Made by a program: the position numbers and the translations under genes. A DNA stretch of 64,000 nucleotides, from the NCBI GenBank assembly GCA_026874595.1, contig CM049322.1:5751900-5815899 (forward strand), written 5' to 3'. Numbering within the stretch: position 1 is the stretch's first letter; every line of letters begins with the position of its first letter. The notes below the pieces were generated by a model. It saw only the letters and a program-made list of their open reading frames with translations. It did no database searches and was not told the DNA's origin. Source of the stretch: Sipunculus nudus. Its lineage: Eukaryota > Annelida > Sipuncula > Golfingiida > Sipunculidae. Shown here piece by piece: positions 46,495 to 58,084 of this stretch.

Positions 46495-47330
46495 TTGTTC
46501 TGCTGACTGATAGTCTTCTGAGCTACAGAGGTCACTCTTTGTCTGTTGCCTGCCTATCTGTCTGTCCATGAACAAGGCACAAATTGTAACCGTTGGCCCA
46601 GAATCTTTTAACTTCACATCCAGGGAGGTTGTTGAAAAATCTCCTTTCACACCTGAAATTTGTTCACTGTGCTGTGTGCCTTTGAGTTTAGGGGCTTGTT
46701 TGTACCCCCCAGAATAAAAAAAAAAAAAATGGTACAAAATGTCATGCATCTCATTTATTAATAATTTTTGCATTAAATATTAATTATGACTAGTTTATCA
46801 ATTCTTGAACACAGGTGTCATGACCAGTACCCTTTATTTTTCATGCGCTTTTCCCTATATTTTTAGACCTGCTAACAATTAGAGCCAAATTGTCAGTTTC
46901 TCATCTGTTGTTTCATCTAGTGTCCTGAAACCTCAAATGTTTATTGATTACGACTGGTTTCTTCAGTTCCTGAAGACTGGTTGTGCCACCTGTATTGTTT
47001 CTGTCTATTTATGTATTTTTTTCTATATTTTTTAAACAGTCAAATTACATCAATGGTTTCAGTTTCTCAATTGTGATTTCATCAAGTGTCCTGAAACCAG
47101 GTGTTTTTATAAAAACTCCACCCCTCCAGGAAAAAACCACCAACACAACCCCACCCACCTGGGGGAGAAGTATTGATTTTTATCAATAATATGAATATGC
47201 ATATATTCCCCTGAAATTTGAAACAAATTATTTCTGCTAAAATCTTGAAGGAAATTGGAAATGGATGACCTTTACCTTGATATTCAAGGTCGAATCAAAA
47301 TGTAAAATTTTTTATGAACCCCATAATTAT
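46495..47330 (-). repeat. Degraded Helitron-like element remnants
   Basis: Begins with a decayed reversed hairpin (CTGCTGACTGATAGTCTTCTGAGC, 46500-46523), then GTCTGTTGCCTGCCTATCTG and fragments of reversed type II text. No intact palindrome remains (GGTTGTGCCACC near 46979). Confidence 0.4.
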
Positions 47331-48160
47331 TTAAGCATTACTAGTTGTTTTCGCCAATTTCTCAGGCGAGTTTGACAACAGGTGACCTTGAACTTGATGT
47401 TCTCGGTCCACTTTGCAGAACTCTAGGATTATTGTGAAGTACTGCAGAATTTTCCCTAAAATTTCACACACCAGATATGCCAACAATGTTCTCCAATGAG
47501 CTAAAAAATGTATCACCTTGATCATCATTTTCAAAATGGCCACAAATAATGATATTTATGAACCTTATAACTTTTAATGTATTCCATATTTGGTTAAACC
47601 TATGGTTTCAGCCAAATTCTTGGATAAGTGTTGAATCTGGTGACCCTGACTTTGGACTTCAAGATCATAACAGAGAAAATTTACCTGATCCCTGTATGAT
47701 TTGAAGTAATTGTCAAACACTTAATGCCTTCCATCTTTCAGTAACTCCTTATGTGATAATAGGAAAGAAACCTGTGAAAGTTCCTGCAGACTGTTGGTTC
47801 CCCCTATATTCTTTTGATTTTTGTAAGCATTTTAAGCTCCATTTTAGAACCCTTCAAATGAAGCAGTCTGGCTGTAAATAGGGCACAAACTGTAACCATT
47901 AGACCATGATTTTCCAAACTGTACATCCATGAAGGTCTTAGGGAAATCTATTTTGAAACCTGAAATAAGGTCACAGTGACCTATATTATGCCAAATAAGT
48001 GAAAGAACATGATTTGAGCACCTTATAGGATAGATTTACATGATTGGACCTACAGCTGGACCTAGAAACTTCTAATTTGATAAAGGTCCATGGTGGTTCC
48101 TAAAAAAATTCTTGGAAACCTGAAATAATGTCACTGTGACCTATATTCTGTGAGCTGTGT
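47331..48160. other. Old repeat remnants, no gene
   Basis: Phrases such as GACCTTGAACTTGA and CCTGAAATAAGGTCACAGTGACCT recall the palindrome repeats, but divergence is high. Confidence 0.3.
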
Positions 48161-48169
48161 GAAGAACGT

Positions 48170-48370
48170 ACATGATTTTAACACTGTTAGTCAGATGGGC
48201 ACAAATCGCAGCAGTGGGATATAGATAATTAAAGGTAACTGTAACCTATATCAAATGTCAACTGGCAAAATGCATGATTTGAGCAGTCTTGGAGTCATGT
48301 TACCAATTATTTAAAGTTTCTTGAATTCGGCAGAGTGTCATGGCCCAAAGGTCACATGTTAATGCATGTA
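48170..48370 (+). repeat. Dispersed repeat, third copy
   Basis: A more diverged copy of 30860-31050: AGTCAGATGGGCACAAATCG, GGCAAAATGCATGATTTGAGC, then CAGAGTGTCATGGCCCAAAG near the end. Confidence 0.5.
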
Positions 48371-49264
48371 ATGCCAAACATTTCTTCCCAAACCTCCCAT
48401 CTTTCATGGATGGTTGTACCTACCAATAGGAGAAGACCACTATCTTGAAATCACAAATTTAATGTTATAGGACTCTGAAACACAACTGAATTAAGCCAAT
48501 TAACCTTTCTTCCCAACCCTTCCATATTTTACAATTGGTTCTTCTTAGGGGAAAACCCTATTGATTTTTGGTTCACATGTAGCCGTGACAAACACTACTC
48601 AGTTAGGACCCCCTACTGAGTCATGACACAAGCCAAATTTAAAACTGCCCTGCAAGTCCACGCCACGCATTATAACCGTATCTCCGCATACAGTCAGCAG
48701 GCAGACCGCAGGCAGAAATCTCCAATACATGCAGAACAAAATACGAATATATTGGGTTATAACGGAATATTTCACACACATGGTAGGTGTCGTTGGAGAG
48801 ATAAGAAACTTATTAAAATGTCTAGCAGGTTTATCTGAAGTGACACGATACTTGTAAGCATTGAGGCGTTGTCAAAAATGCGAAAAATATTTGCATCCTC
48901 ATTAACTCGATCCTCAGAGTTAGATGTTTAGGCACTCTGGCAAGCCAGTAATCTGGCCATAATGTCAGAGGGCCGATCTAGCGCTAGGTCACATGGTCAA
49001 GGGTCAAGATCAGAGGAGCCACTGCATATGAAAGTATTGCTTATTGTTTCTATTCCTTTGTAATTTTCCAATTCTCTAAAATCTCTTTGGTCTAATTGAA
49101 AATGAAATTCATTTTTAAAATTAGTTATAATCAATAATTTTATTACTTGATGAAAATTTAAAATCAATATTTACATGTCCATGGTAATTTAGTTACCTAA
49201 AGACTATAACTTGGTATGTGTAGGCTAATCAGAGATATTCCTGTCTCATATCCCATGGTCTTAC

Positions 49265-49334
49265 CTCTTGTATTTCTTCAAAGATTTTTTCCAATACAAT
49301 GCGATTCAAATCAGCCTCAGCCTCCAGCAAGTAT
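49265..49334 (-). CDS. Gene B, exon 2
   Basis: 70 bp with acceptor AATTTCTTTCAG and donor GAG/GTAAGA. One base completes an Arg codon from exon 1, then 23 codons (YLLEAEADLNRIVLEKIF and onward) end in phase 0 as exon 3 requires. The encoded segment is amphipathic and acidic, helix-forming in appearance. The other two frames contain stops. Confidence 0.65.
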
Positions 49335-49429
49335 CTGAAAGAAATTTATTCAAGATAGTTAGTCTGCTTGCATGGCCAATGTAAACTGATTTAATTTAAC
49401 ATGTCACATACAGTAACAGCATTGACAAG

Positions 49430-50333
49430 GTAAAATGGTCTTCACTCAGCCCGATCCAATATAGTATAGTAGCATGGACTAGGTTAAATGGTTTTCAACC
49501 AACCCACCAAACAGACAGTCTAGCAGCATGGACCAATAAAATGATCTTCACTCAAACCACATCACTGATAGTTTAGCAGCATGGACAAGGTAAAATTGTC
49601 CTCACTCTACCCCACTCACAGACAGTCTAGTAGGATGGACTAGGTGAAATGATCTTCATTTAAGCCATGACACAGATAGTCCAGCAGCACTGACCAAGTA
49701 AAAATGGGCTTCACTCAATCCATATCTCACATATAGTTGTTAAGGAACCTAATATAAACAGATCACATATGCCTAATGAACACAACCCACCTCAGAAACA
49801 ATCAAGTAGAATGGTCTTTATTTGAGCCACTCTCTGAGAGTCTTGTTTCATCGGTCAGGTGAAAGGGTTTTCATTAACCGAACCTAACAGACAGTCCCAG
49901 AGCATTGTTCAAGTAATAAGGTTTTCTTTTAGCCAACCTCACTGACAGTCGGGCTGCATGGACTAAGTTAAATGGTCTTTATTCAAATCACATCACTGAT
50001 GGTCTAGCAGCATGGACCAGGAAAAATGGTCTTAACTTGACCCACCTCACAGTCTACTGCATGAACTCTGTAAAATGGTCATTATTAAACCCACCTCACT
50101 GACAGTCAACAGCATGGACAAGTAAAAATTGTCTTCACTCAACCAAACTCACAGACAGTCTAGCAGCATGGACCCAGTAAAATGGTCTTCAATGAACTAG
50201 CATGAACAAACCCCAGCTACAATCTTACAGCATAGACCAGTTAAATGGCTTCACTCTACCAATCTCACAGACCAGTCTACCAGCATGGACCAGGTAAAAT
50301 GGTCTGCACTTCCCCATTACACAGACGGTCCAG
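49430..50333 (+). repeat. Degenerate copies of the 53-bp minisatellite
   Basis: Irregular units containing AGCAGCATGGAC, GTAAAATGGTCTTCACTC and CACAGACAGTCTA lead into the homogeneous core. Divergence decreases towards 50300, as expected for an array homogenised from one side or in its centre. Confidence 0.75.
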
Positions 50334-51353
50334 GAGCATGGACTAGGTAAAATGGTCTGCACTTACTCATCTCACAGATGGTCCAGGAGCATGGACTAGG
50401 TAAAATGGTCTGCACTTACTCATCTCACAGATGGTCCAGGAGCATGGACTAGGTAAAATGGTCTGCACTTACTCATCTCACAGATGGTCCAGGAGCATGG
50501 ACTAGGTAAAATGGTCTGCACTTACTCATCTCACAGATGGTCCAGGAGCATGGACTAGGTAAAATGGTCTGCACTTACTCATCTCACAGATGGTCCAGGA
50601 GCATGGACTAGGTAAAATGGTCTGCACTTACTCATCTCACAGATGGTCCAGGAGCATGGACTAGGTAAAATGGTCTGCATTTACCAACCTCACAGACGGT
50701 CCAGGAGCATGGACTAGGTAAAATGGTCTGCACTTACTCATCTCACAGATGGTCCAGGAGCATGGACTAGGTAAAATGGTCTGCATTTACCAACCTCACA
50801 GACGGTCCAGGAGCATGGACTAGGTAAAATGGTCTGCACTTACTCATCTCACAGACGGTCCAGGAGCATGGACTAGGTAAAATGGTCTGCATTTACCAAC
50901 CTCACAGACGGTCCAGGAGCATGGACTAGGTAAAATGGTCTGCACTTACTCATCTCACAGATGGTCCAGGAGCATGGACTAGGTAAAATGGTCTGCACTT
51001 ACTCATCTCACAGATGGTCCAGGAGCATGGACTAGGTAAAATGGTCTGCACTTACTCATCTCACAGATGGTCCAGGAGCATGGACTAGGTAAAATGGTCT
51101 GCACTTACTCATCTCACAGATGGTCCAGGAGCATGGACTAGGTAAAATGGTCTGCACTTACTCATCTCACAGATGGTCCAGGAGCATGGACTAGGTAAAA
51201 TGGACTGCACTTACTCATCTCACAGATGGTCCAGGAGCATGGACTAGGTAAAATGGTCTGCATTTACCAACCTCACAGACGGTCCAGGAGCATGGACTAG
51301 GTAAAATGGTCTGCACTTACTCATCTCACAGACGGTCCAGGAGCATGGACTAG
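50334..51353 (+). repeat. 53-bp minisatellite, 19 homogeneous units
   Basis: The landmark GAGCATGGACTA recurs at exactly 53-bp intervals from 50334 to 51341. Two main variants occur: A with CACTTACTCATCTCACAGATGG and B with CATTTACCAACCTCACAGACGG, plus a hybrid (A text with GACGG). Variant B units occur singly, each followed by an A or hybrid unit. The array lies in the intron between gene B exons 1 and 2. Confidence 0.95.
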
Positions 51354-51668
51354 GTAAAGTGGTCTTCACTCAATCCACCTCACAGATACTCTACCAGCTA
51401 GGATGGACTAGGTGAAATGATCTTCATTTAACCCAACTTCTCTTTACACACTTTGAAATGGCATATTCAGGGTAGAAATCAATGTTCAACTGCTAAGATA
51501 TGTATTAAACCTTTATGAAACACCTAACACCTGTCATGTAAATTTACCCAAACAAATTCAGTCTGAATACAACTTCGTAGCTAACATGATAAAAATCCTT
51601 CCATGATCAAATTTATTATTTTTATTCTTGGTTTTAATTTTTCAGCTGATGTACTAGGCAGCACTTAC

Positions 51669-51706
51669 CTAGCTAGTCTTCTGAAGATATCCCTAATTAG
51701 TTCATT
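51669..51706 (-). CDS. Gene B, most upstream exon found (exon 1 of the visible chain)
   Basis: 38 bp with acceptor TTGTTGTTTCAG and donor GTAAGT. Encodes NELIRDIFRRLA plus two bases of an Arg codon completed by exon 2. Together the five exons give the last 78 residues of an unidentified, charged, helix-rich protein. Earlier exons must lie upstream (above 51706 on this strand, possibly outside the window); none was recognised. Confidence 0.6.
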
Positions 51707-52034
51707 CTGAAACAACAAAATCATTAATATCCTGTATTTGAAATAAAACGGTTTCTTATTATTTTCCTGTTTATATAAACAAAAGCAACACCATGTATAT
51801 GTACAAAGACCATTTGTTCATAAAATGGTCAAATAAGAAATGAATAAAAGATGAGTTTGAAACTTTGTGCAAAATCAGGGATAAAAACATGTTTTAGCTC
51901 AGCTGACTAAGTTAACTGAGTGGCACTACGCCCATCAACTGGCTGTCTGAGCACAAATTTAAACAGGGTGCAGGTAACAACCATAAACATCTCACTAAAA
52001 TTAAGGTAGATCCTTGGAAAATGTCTTTGAAAAC

Positions 52035-52480
52035 TTAATTTGGGACACGGTAGGCTTGTTGTGAGAAATGAAGGTGGGACACATTGAATGTTATGTGTTA
52101 ACAGAATTAGGGACTCGGTAAAAATCTTGTAGAACTGAATTAGGGACATGCTGAATGTTTTTCTTAAAATGAATTAGGGACTCCATGAACTCCTTGTGAA
52201 ACTGAATTTGGGACACACTAATTGTTTTGAGTAAACTTAATTTGGGACTTGGTGAATATCATTCTTAAATTGAATTTGGGACATGTTTTGTGTAAACTAA
52301 ATTAGGGACTTGGTGAGATCTTGTGAAACTGAATTTGGGATATGTTGAATGTTTTGTGAAAACTGAATTAGGGGCTTGGTGAACGTCTTGTGAAAACTGA
52401 ATTTGAGACATGGTGAAGATCTTCTGAAAACTGAATTTGGGACACGGTGAAATGAAAACAATTTGGGACACCGTAAAATG
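52035..52480 (+). repeat. About 40-45-bp imperfect tandem repeat
   Basis: About ten units share AACTGAATT.GGGAC, (T/C)(A/T)(C/T)GGTGAA and CTTGTGA text with small length changes. Minus-strand frames rich in PNSVF and KFSF are by-products of the repetition. Confidence 0.75.
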
Positions 52481-52719
52481 ATTTTGAAATTGTTGGATAC
52501 CATACTTTTCTTTGACTTTGTACAAATTTGTTGAACAATTACTTTGTATTTGCTCATAGATTATTTTAATAATATCCCAGTTGGGAATTTGACATCACAG
52601 TGATCTCACAATGACATCACAGATTATATCACATGACCTCATCGTGTGACCTCACTGTGACATGGAATCTGTAACCTAACACTGGTGCCACAGTGATGTC
52701 ACATGCCATAAGTATCCAA

Positions 52720-53400
52720 TTTAAAAAAGAATCGACTGGTATTTATGCCCCCCCCCCCCTTCCAGGGGAGACATGTTGTTTTCCATGGGGGAAAGTGCTG
52801 CATATTTCCCCAACATTTGAAACACAAATTGTTTCTATGAAAATCTTGGAGGAGTTCCACCTTCGTCTTCAAGAAAAAATCTGCCAAAATGTATTTTTTT
52901 AACCCCATAAATCTTTAAATAATTAAACATTATTTCCTCAAATTGTGTACATGACTTGTATCAACAAGGTTGGTGGAGTAAAAAATCCGACGACTGTGAC
53001 TCAGATCTTCAAGGTCAAATAAGCCAAATTATAAGTATTCTCTAGTGAATACAATAACTTATGGGGTACTGTACATTTTCCCTCAGATTCGACACACGAG
53101 TTGTTTCCACCAAGTTCTCTGAATAATATGGGTACTGGTGACCTTGACCTTGATCATTAGGTCAAATCTGCTTAAATCTAGATTCATTGTTTGGAGCCCT
53201 GATGTTAAAGGATGGCTAATGGGATGGGGGACATATCTGTATTTGTGCTGCAAAAACAAAGCCGATCATGTCTCAGTTGTGTTGGGGGATCAGTTGCAAT
53301 ATTTGACAATGGATGTGCATGCCAACATGTAATATCTATAACGAATGATCTGAACAGTGACAGCTGCATCCCTCAGATCCAAATTTTACAGTGAACCACT
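52720..53400 (+). repeat. Dispersed repeat, plus copy (partner at 23350-24130)
   Basis: Homologous to the reverse complement of 23350-24130. A poly-C tract at 52749-52760, CATGTTGTTTTCCATGGGGG and GGTACTGGTGACCTTGACC are conserved. The chance frames in it are not genes. Confidence 0.7.
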
Positions 53401-53439
53401 CCAGAGATATGAGCAATTTTCACCGAAAGCACAGGTACA

Positions 53440-53950
53440 GATGGTTGCCACAGCAAAACAATTGTAGATGCCGCCATCAGTCTTGTGTACAAGATGGAGG
53501 AGTCCAAGGTCTATGAATATGCACAATTTCAGGCCAATAGGTCAAATCACTCCTGAGAAAAGGACATTAATTTATTCTATGAAAACAGAACAGTAAGATG
53601 CACCACCTATCTGCTTTACAAGAACACTTTCAAAGATGGATGAATATGCCAGATTTCAGACCAATACCTAGACCCACTCTTGAGATATGAACAATTTAAA
53701 TGAACAAGATAAAAACGATTGCAGATGGCGCCACCAGTCTTGAACACAAGATGGAAGTATCCAAGATCAATGTACATGCACAATTTCAGCCCAATCTGTC
53801 CAAATGTTTTAGACTTTTAATGCTCACAGTACTGTCAAGTGGCAATGATTGGGTATTTTTTAACAAGCCCTACAGGCCTAATGCGAACCTGTGCAATGAG
53901 ATTACACCAGGTATAATTCTTCAACGCTGGACCATTACTTTTCAAGAACA
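53440..53950 (+). repeat. Type VI palindrome repeats with AACAAGCCCTACAGGCC end
   Basis: Units with decayed palindromes (GATGCCGCCATC near 53468, GATGGCGCCACC near 53724) and CAGTCTTG.ACAAGATGGA text. The stretch ends with AACAAGCCCTACAGGCCTAA near 53860, the same end type seen reversed at about 17482 and directly at 61877. A related fragment lies at 61878-62300. Confidence 0.5.
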
Positions 53951-54056
53951 TGTGTAACATGCATATGAACAATGCAAGTACTGAACACTTAGAACAAGAA
54001 ACAATTAAACAAACATCACTGCTGAAATTCTAGCATGGGTGCACACAACACAAAAA

Positions 54057-55110
54057 CTAGAATTCAGGTAGTCAACAAGAGACTACTTGTATCCGCCAAA
54101 AACAGAGTGGGACGGGTGAAGTGAGGCATGGATTGAGTGGCATGGGGAGATAGAGTGAGGTGTGTTGCATAATAGCCTGGATGTCTGCAGCCGAAATGTG
54201 TATGTCCGTTGTGCTACCTAATACAAAATCCAGAAAGCTGTCCAAGATGTATAAACATGCAAAATTTTAGGCAGACAAGTTAAACCACTACTGAGATATA
54301 AGTGATTTTAGCGCACAGCAGACAAGCAGACTGACGCTGTGCAAAAATGGTGGCAGGTGGCGCCACCACTTTTGTGTATGATTAGGAGCTATGTGAGATC
54401 TATAAACATGCAAAATTAAAGGGGGATATGTCAAACCAGTCCTGAAATATAAGCCTGAATGTCTGTGGTGTATACATAAATGTAGGTGGCGCCACATGCC
54501 ACAAAATCGAGAAAGCTATCCAAGATGTATAAACTTGCAAAATTTTAGGCAGATATGTCAAACCACTGCAGAGATATGAGTGATTTTATCCCATGGCAAA
54601 CAAACAGATGGACACTGTGCGAAAATACTGCATGTGGCGCCACCAGTTTTGCGTATGATAAAGAGCTATGTGAGATCTATAAACCTGCAAATTTTTGCCC
54701 AATCGGTCGAATGGTTCGAGAGAGATGAGCTTGGATGTCTGCAGCGTAAATTTGAATGTAGGTGACGCCACCTGCCATAAAATCATGAAAGCTGTCAATG
54801 ATGTATAAACCTGCAAAATTTCAGGTGGATAAGTGAAACCACTGATGACATATGAGTGATTTTATCCCAAGGCATATGAACAAATGGATGCTGTGCAAAA
54901 ATGGTTGCAGGTCAAACAGTTCCGGAGATATGAGCTTAGATGTCTGGAGCATAAACGTGATGTAGGCGGTGCCACCTGTCATAAAATCAAGAAAGCTGTC
55001 CAAGATGTATACACATGCAAAATTTCAGGTCGATAGTTCTAACCAATGCAGAGATATGAGTGTTTTTACCCCATGGCAGATGAACAGATGGTCGCTGTGC
55101 AAAAATCTAA
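54057..55110 (+). repeat. Type I palindrome-repeat array, truncated element
   Basis: Starts within the region equivalent to 63059 (AACTAGAATTCAGGTAGTCA) and continues through type I units, with an exact palindrome at 54356 and near-palindromes at about 54485, 54634, 54761 and 54965. Both Helitron-like ends are missing. Confidence 0.7.
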
Positions 55111-55129
55111 GAAAATGCATTAGAAAAAA

Positions 55130-55400
55130 AAAATAAACAAATGATGACTGATGACTGATTATTTGCAAAAAATTTGGTGATACTAGCTCTTGCCATTTTT
55201 GAGATAGGTATGGTTAACTAGAGACGACGCACTGACGCACGATGGACGATGAGCAACATTCCATAAGCTTTAGATAACTGTTTAGGTGACAAATCTTTTG
55301 CAAAATAATTGGTGCTGCTAGCTCCTGACCTTTTTGAGATAGCTATGACACACGACGGATGACCCCACACCATTGCATAAGCTCACAGGTTTGCTAAAAA
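55130..55400 (+). repeat. Dispersed repeat with GACGA tail (second copy at 56110-56310)
   Basis: Shares TTATTTGCAAAAAATTTGGTGAT, GCTCCTG.C.TTTTTGAGATAG and the ending CCATTGCATAAGCTCACAGG with 56160-56300, each after a GACGCACGATGGACGA tail. Another non-autonomous repeat end, without the usual hairpin. Confidence 0.55.
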
Positions 55401-55419
55401 TGCAAACTAAAATTATTCA

Positions 55420-55935
55420 AACAGCTGAAAGATATAGAACCAATAATCTGGGAATTCTGCATCTAGACACAATGTCTAGACGTCTAGACGCTGTGTCTAG
55501 ATGTCTAGACACATTGTCTAGACACCCGCCAGAGCCAGGTCAGTTGCCATGGTGATGTCTGGACCCCACCTTGTTGTACTGAGTGACCTCTTGACTTGGC
55601 TGCTGAAACTCAGCATGTTGTCAAATCTGTTTTCAAACACAGAAAGCCTTTTTCAATTGGCTACAAAGCTTTTTAAAGTTGTATTTACCCAATCTATTCT
55701 TGTAAAACTGGCAAAACCCTACCATAGAATAATTCTTGTAAAGTTTAATCCAATCAGCTTAACAGTTTCATCATAAATCTGTGTATAAGCTAGAAGAGTT
55801 TAAAATTACATTTTCGATTGTAAAAAAAAGATCAATGTAGGTGGCGCCACCAATACCTCAATTTCAGATATGAAATATGTGACAAACATTGGTATAAAAT
55901 TTGATTATAGCTCTAGCCTTTTCTGAGATTTTAAT
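55420..55935 (-). repeat. Uninterrupted copy of the repeat split at 2929/12874 (empty site)
   Basis: Its reverse complement runs continuously from the sequence at 2680-2929 into that at 12874-13140. The junction lies at 55664-55682, where TTTAAAAAGCTTTGTAGCC bridges what is split elsewhere. It carries an exact palindrome at 55840. It is direct evidence for the element boundaries. Confidence 0.7.
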
Positions 55936-56666
55936 TTTAGTGTGCTTTTTTTGGACAGATGACCAAGTTCAACCTCCTGTAACTCAGCCATAAATCTCCG
56001 AACTGGAACCATTCGAACAAACTTGAGAGAGATTGTTCCAGGAATCATTTCTGTTAAATATTGGACAATTTGGCTGGACAGTTTCGGAGAAGAAGATTTT
56101 TAAAGCTTTTTTAGCTTTTTCCCTATAAAATCTAAGAAAATGCAGTTAATCAAAATCCGATAGTTTTTCAGAAGACTTATTATTTGCAAAAAATTTGGTG
56201 ATGCAAGCTCCTGCCATTTTTGAGATAGCTATGGTTAACCTACAGACAACCCAGGACGTACGACGCACGATGGACGACGCTGTACCATTGCATAAGCTCA
56301 CAGGTTCGCTAAAAAGGCAAGAAAACAAGAGAAACACAGAAGATGGCGCCACCTGTCTTGTGCAAAAGACAAAGCTATCCAAGATCTTCAGTCAATCTGA
56401 TTTTTGGACCAATCCATGCATCCCTTATAGGCATGATTTTGTGTGATTTTCAACATAAATGGCAATATTCAAGGTCAAGGCCACTCTCATAGGAAAGGTC
56501 ATGACCCCAATTTAAATAAACAGCATCATCCCATAACCCATCTCCATGTATATGCATAATATGAAAGAAATCTGTCCATTAGTTTTTTACTTATAATGCT
56601 CACAGTATTGTTAAGTGGCAATGAAGGGGTATTTAATGGCACAAAAACAGGAAAAGGATACTAGGT

Positions 56667-56867
56667 TGTAATATAATGATCTGTCTGGAGAGTGTTGCAC
56701 TATGCACACAACTATGTAATATCAGGATATGATGGGAGAGTGTTGCACAAAACACACAACTCTGTGACGTCACCACAACCTGCGTAGTCGGCATGTTTAG
56801 TTCAGAATAAAGTCGTTGTGTACACAGCCTGCTGTTAGCATTTGCCGTGTGTTCGCTAAATAGTACA
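56667..56867 (+). repeat. 5' LTR of the gypsy element
   Basis: Starts TGTAATATAA and ends AATAGTACA. It contains TGACGTCA (56765-56772), a perfect CRE-type palindrome, and AATAAA at 56806-56811. It is followed at once by TGGTGTCAGAAGTGAC (56868-56883), a candidate primer-binding site, since it begins with TGG complementary to a tRNA CCA end. Confidence 0.92.
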
Positions 56868-56892
56868 TGGTGTCAGAAGTGACAAAACAGGC

Positions 56893-57333
56893 ATGGAATT
56901 CCTGCAGCCGCCCTCGCCGATGTCCTGGACCGGAAATATCCAGGAGAACTTTAAAACATGGTTACAAAAATTTGACTTGTACCTCGTTGCATCAGAGAAG
57001 GTTGGGAAAGCCGACAAGATAAAGTTCCTGCATACGGCGGGAGAAAGAGCTATAGAAGTTTACAACACCATGTCGTTCGCAGGAGAAGAAAAGGATAATT
57101 ATCAGATACTCATGCAGAAGTTCAGAGACTATGTTCGTGGTAAAAAGGATATAGCACATGAGAGACTCTTGTTCAATGGCCGTGTACAGAAAGAAGGTGA
57201 GTCTTTTCTGTCGTTCTTAACTGATCTGAAAACACAAGCTGAGAAGTGCGAATACGGAGAAATAAAAGAAGACATGATTCGTGATCGTATTATTATGGTA
57301 TTAGATTTGATAAAACCAGAAAGAGACTCATGA
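56893..57333 (+). pseudogene. gag: Gypsy Gag, N-terminal part
   Basis: Starts at the first ATG after the primer-binding site and encodes a retrotransposon Gag capsid region (SWTGNIQENFKTWLQKFDLY, FLSFLTDLKTQAEKCEY). It ends in TGA after 146 codons. The capsid continues in another frame from about 57345 (DDLDLTKTISV), so small indels at about 57320-57345 broke the frame. Confidence 0.85.
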
Positions 57334-57355
57334 ATATTGAATTGATGATCTAGAT

Positions 57356-58084
57356 TTGACCAAGACTATCAGTGTGTGTAAAAATGAAGAGGTCACAGTT
57401 AGTCATGCACGGGCCATGACCAGTTCAGCTTCAGTGAACATTGTACAGTCATCACAGTCACGTGGCCGTGGTCAGATGCGCAGAGGTAGTGGTAGCTGTA
57501 CAAGATCTCGCGGGGGAGGCCGTGGTGCACACCATCCCAACAGATATACACAGCATGATAGCAGTAACAGGTCACAAAACCCAGAATGTGGGAGATGTGG
57601 TTACAGGCATGCAGGGTATAAGACTTGCCCAGCGCAGGGACAGACCTGTAAGAAGTGCCAGAAAGTGGGACACTTTCAGAAAATGTGCCGCAGCAAAGGT
57701 AGGCCTAATGTGCATTGTGTGAGTGAAAAACATGTTAATGAAGATAGTGATTATGATGATGATTATGTTGACTTTGAAGTTGACAGTGTTGAAGAAAAAC
57801 AATGCAGGTCGCAGTGGTTAGTGACACTGCCGATAGAGGGCACTATGGTCCAATTGAAGCTGGATACTGGCAGCGACGTGAATATCTTGCCAATGTCATG
57901 CTACAGAGGCTTAAATAAAAAGCCAAAGATAAAACCAGCCAAAGTGAAACTGACAGCATATACAGGTGATAAGGTACCGGTGACCGGCAGAGTGACACTA
58001 TCTGTTGAACATAAAAAAGTGAAACACCGTGTTAGTTTTGTTGTCACATCCAGTGAAGTACAACCCATATTGGGAAAGGAGTGA
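57356..58084 (+). pseudogene. Gypsy Gag C-terminus, nucleocapsid and protease
   Basis: Continues Gag, then a basic RG-rich stretch (SQSRGRGQMRRGSG), a Cys/His pair and a CCHC knuckle CKKCQKVGHFQKMC. The aspartic protease has LKLDTGSDVNILP. The frame stops at 58084 just after QPILGK. In intact relatives more than a hundred residues usually separate this point from the RT segment that follows here directly, so an internal deletion is inferred. Confidence 0.85.

Noticed and set aside
50334-51353. CRISPR-like array
   Set aside because: The 53-bp units are contiguous with no unique spacers and two recurring variants; this is a minisatellite in a eukaryotic intron.
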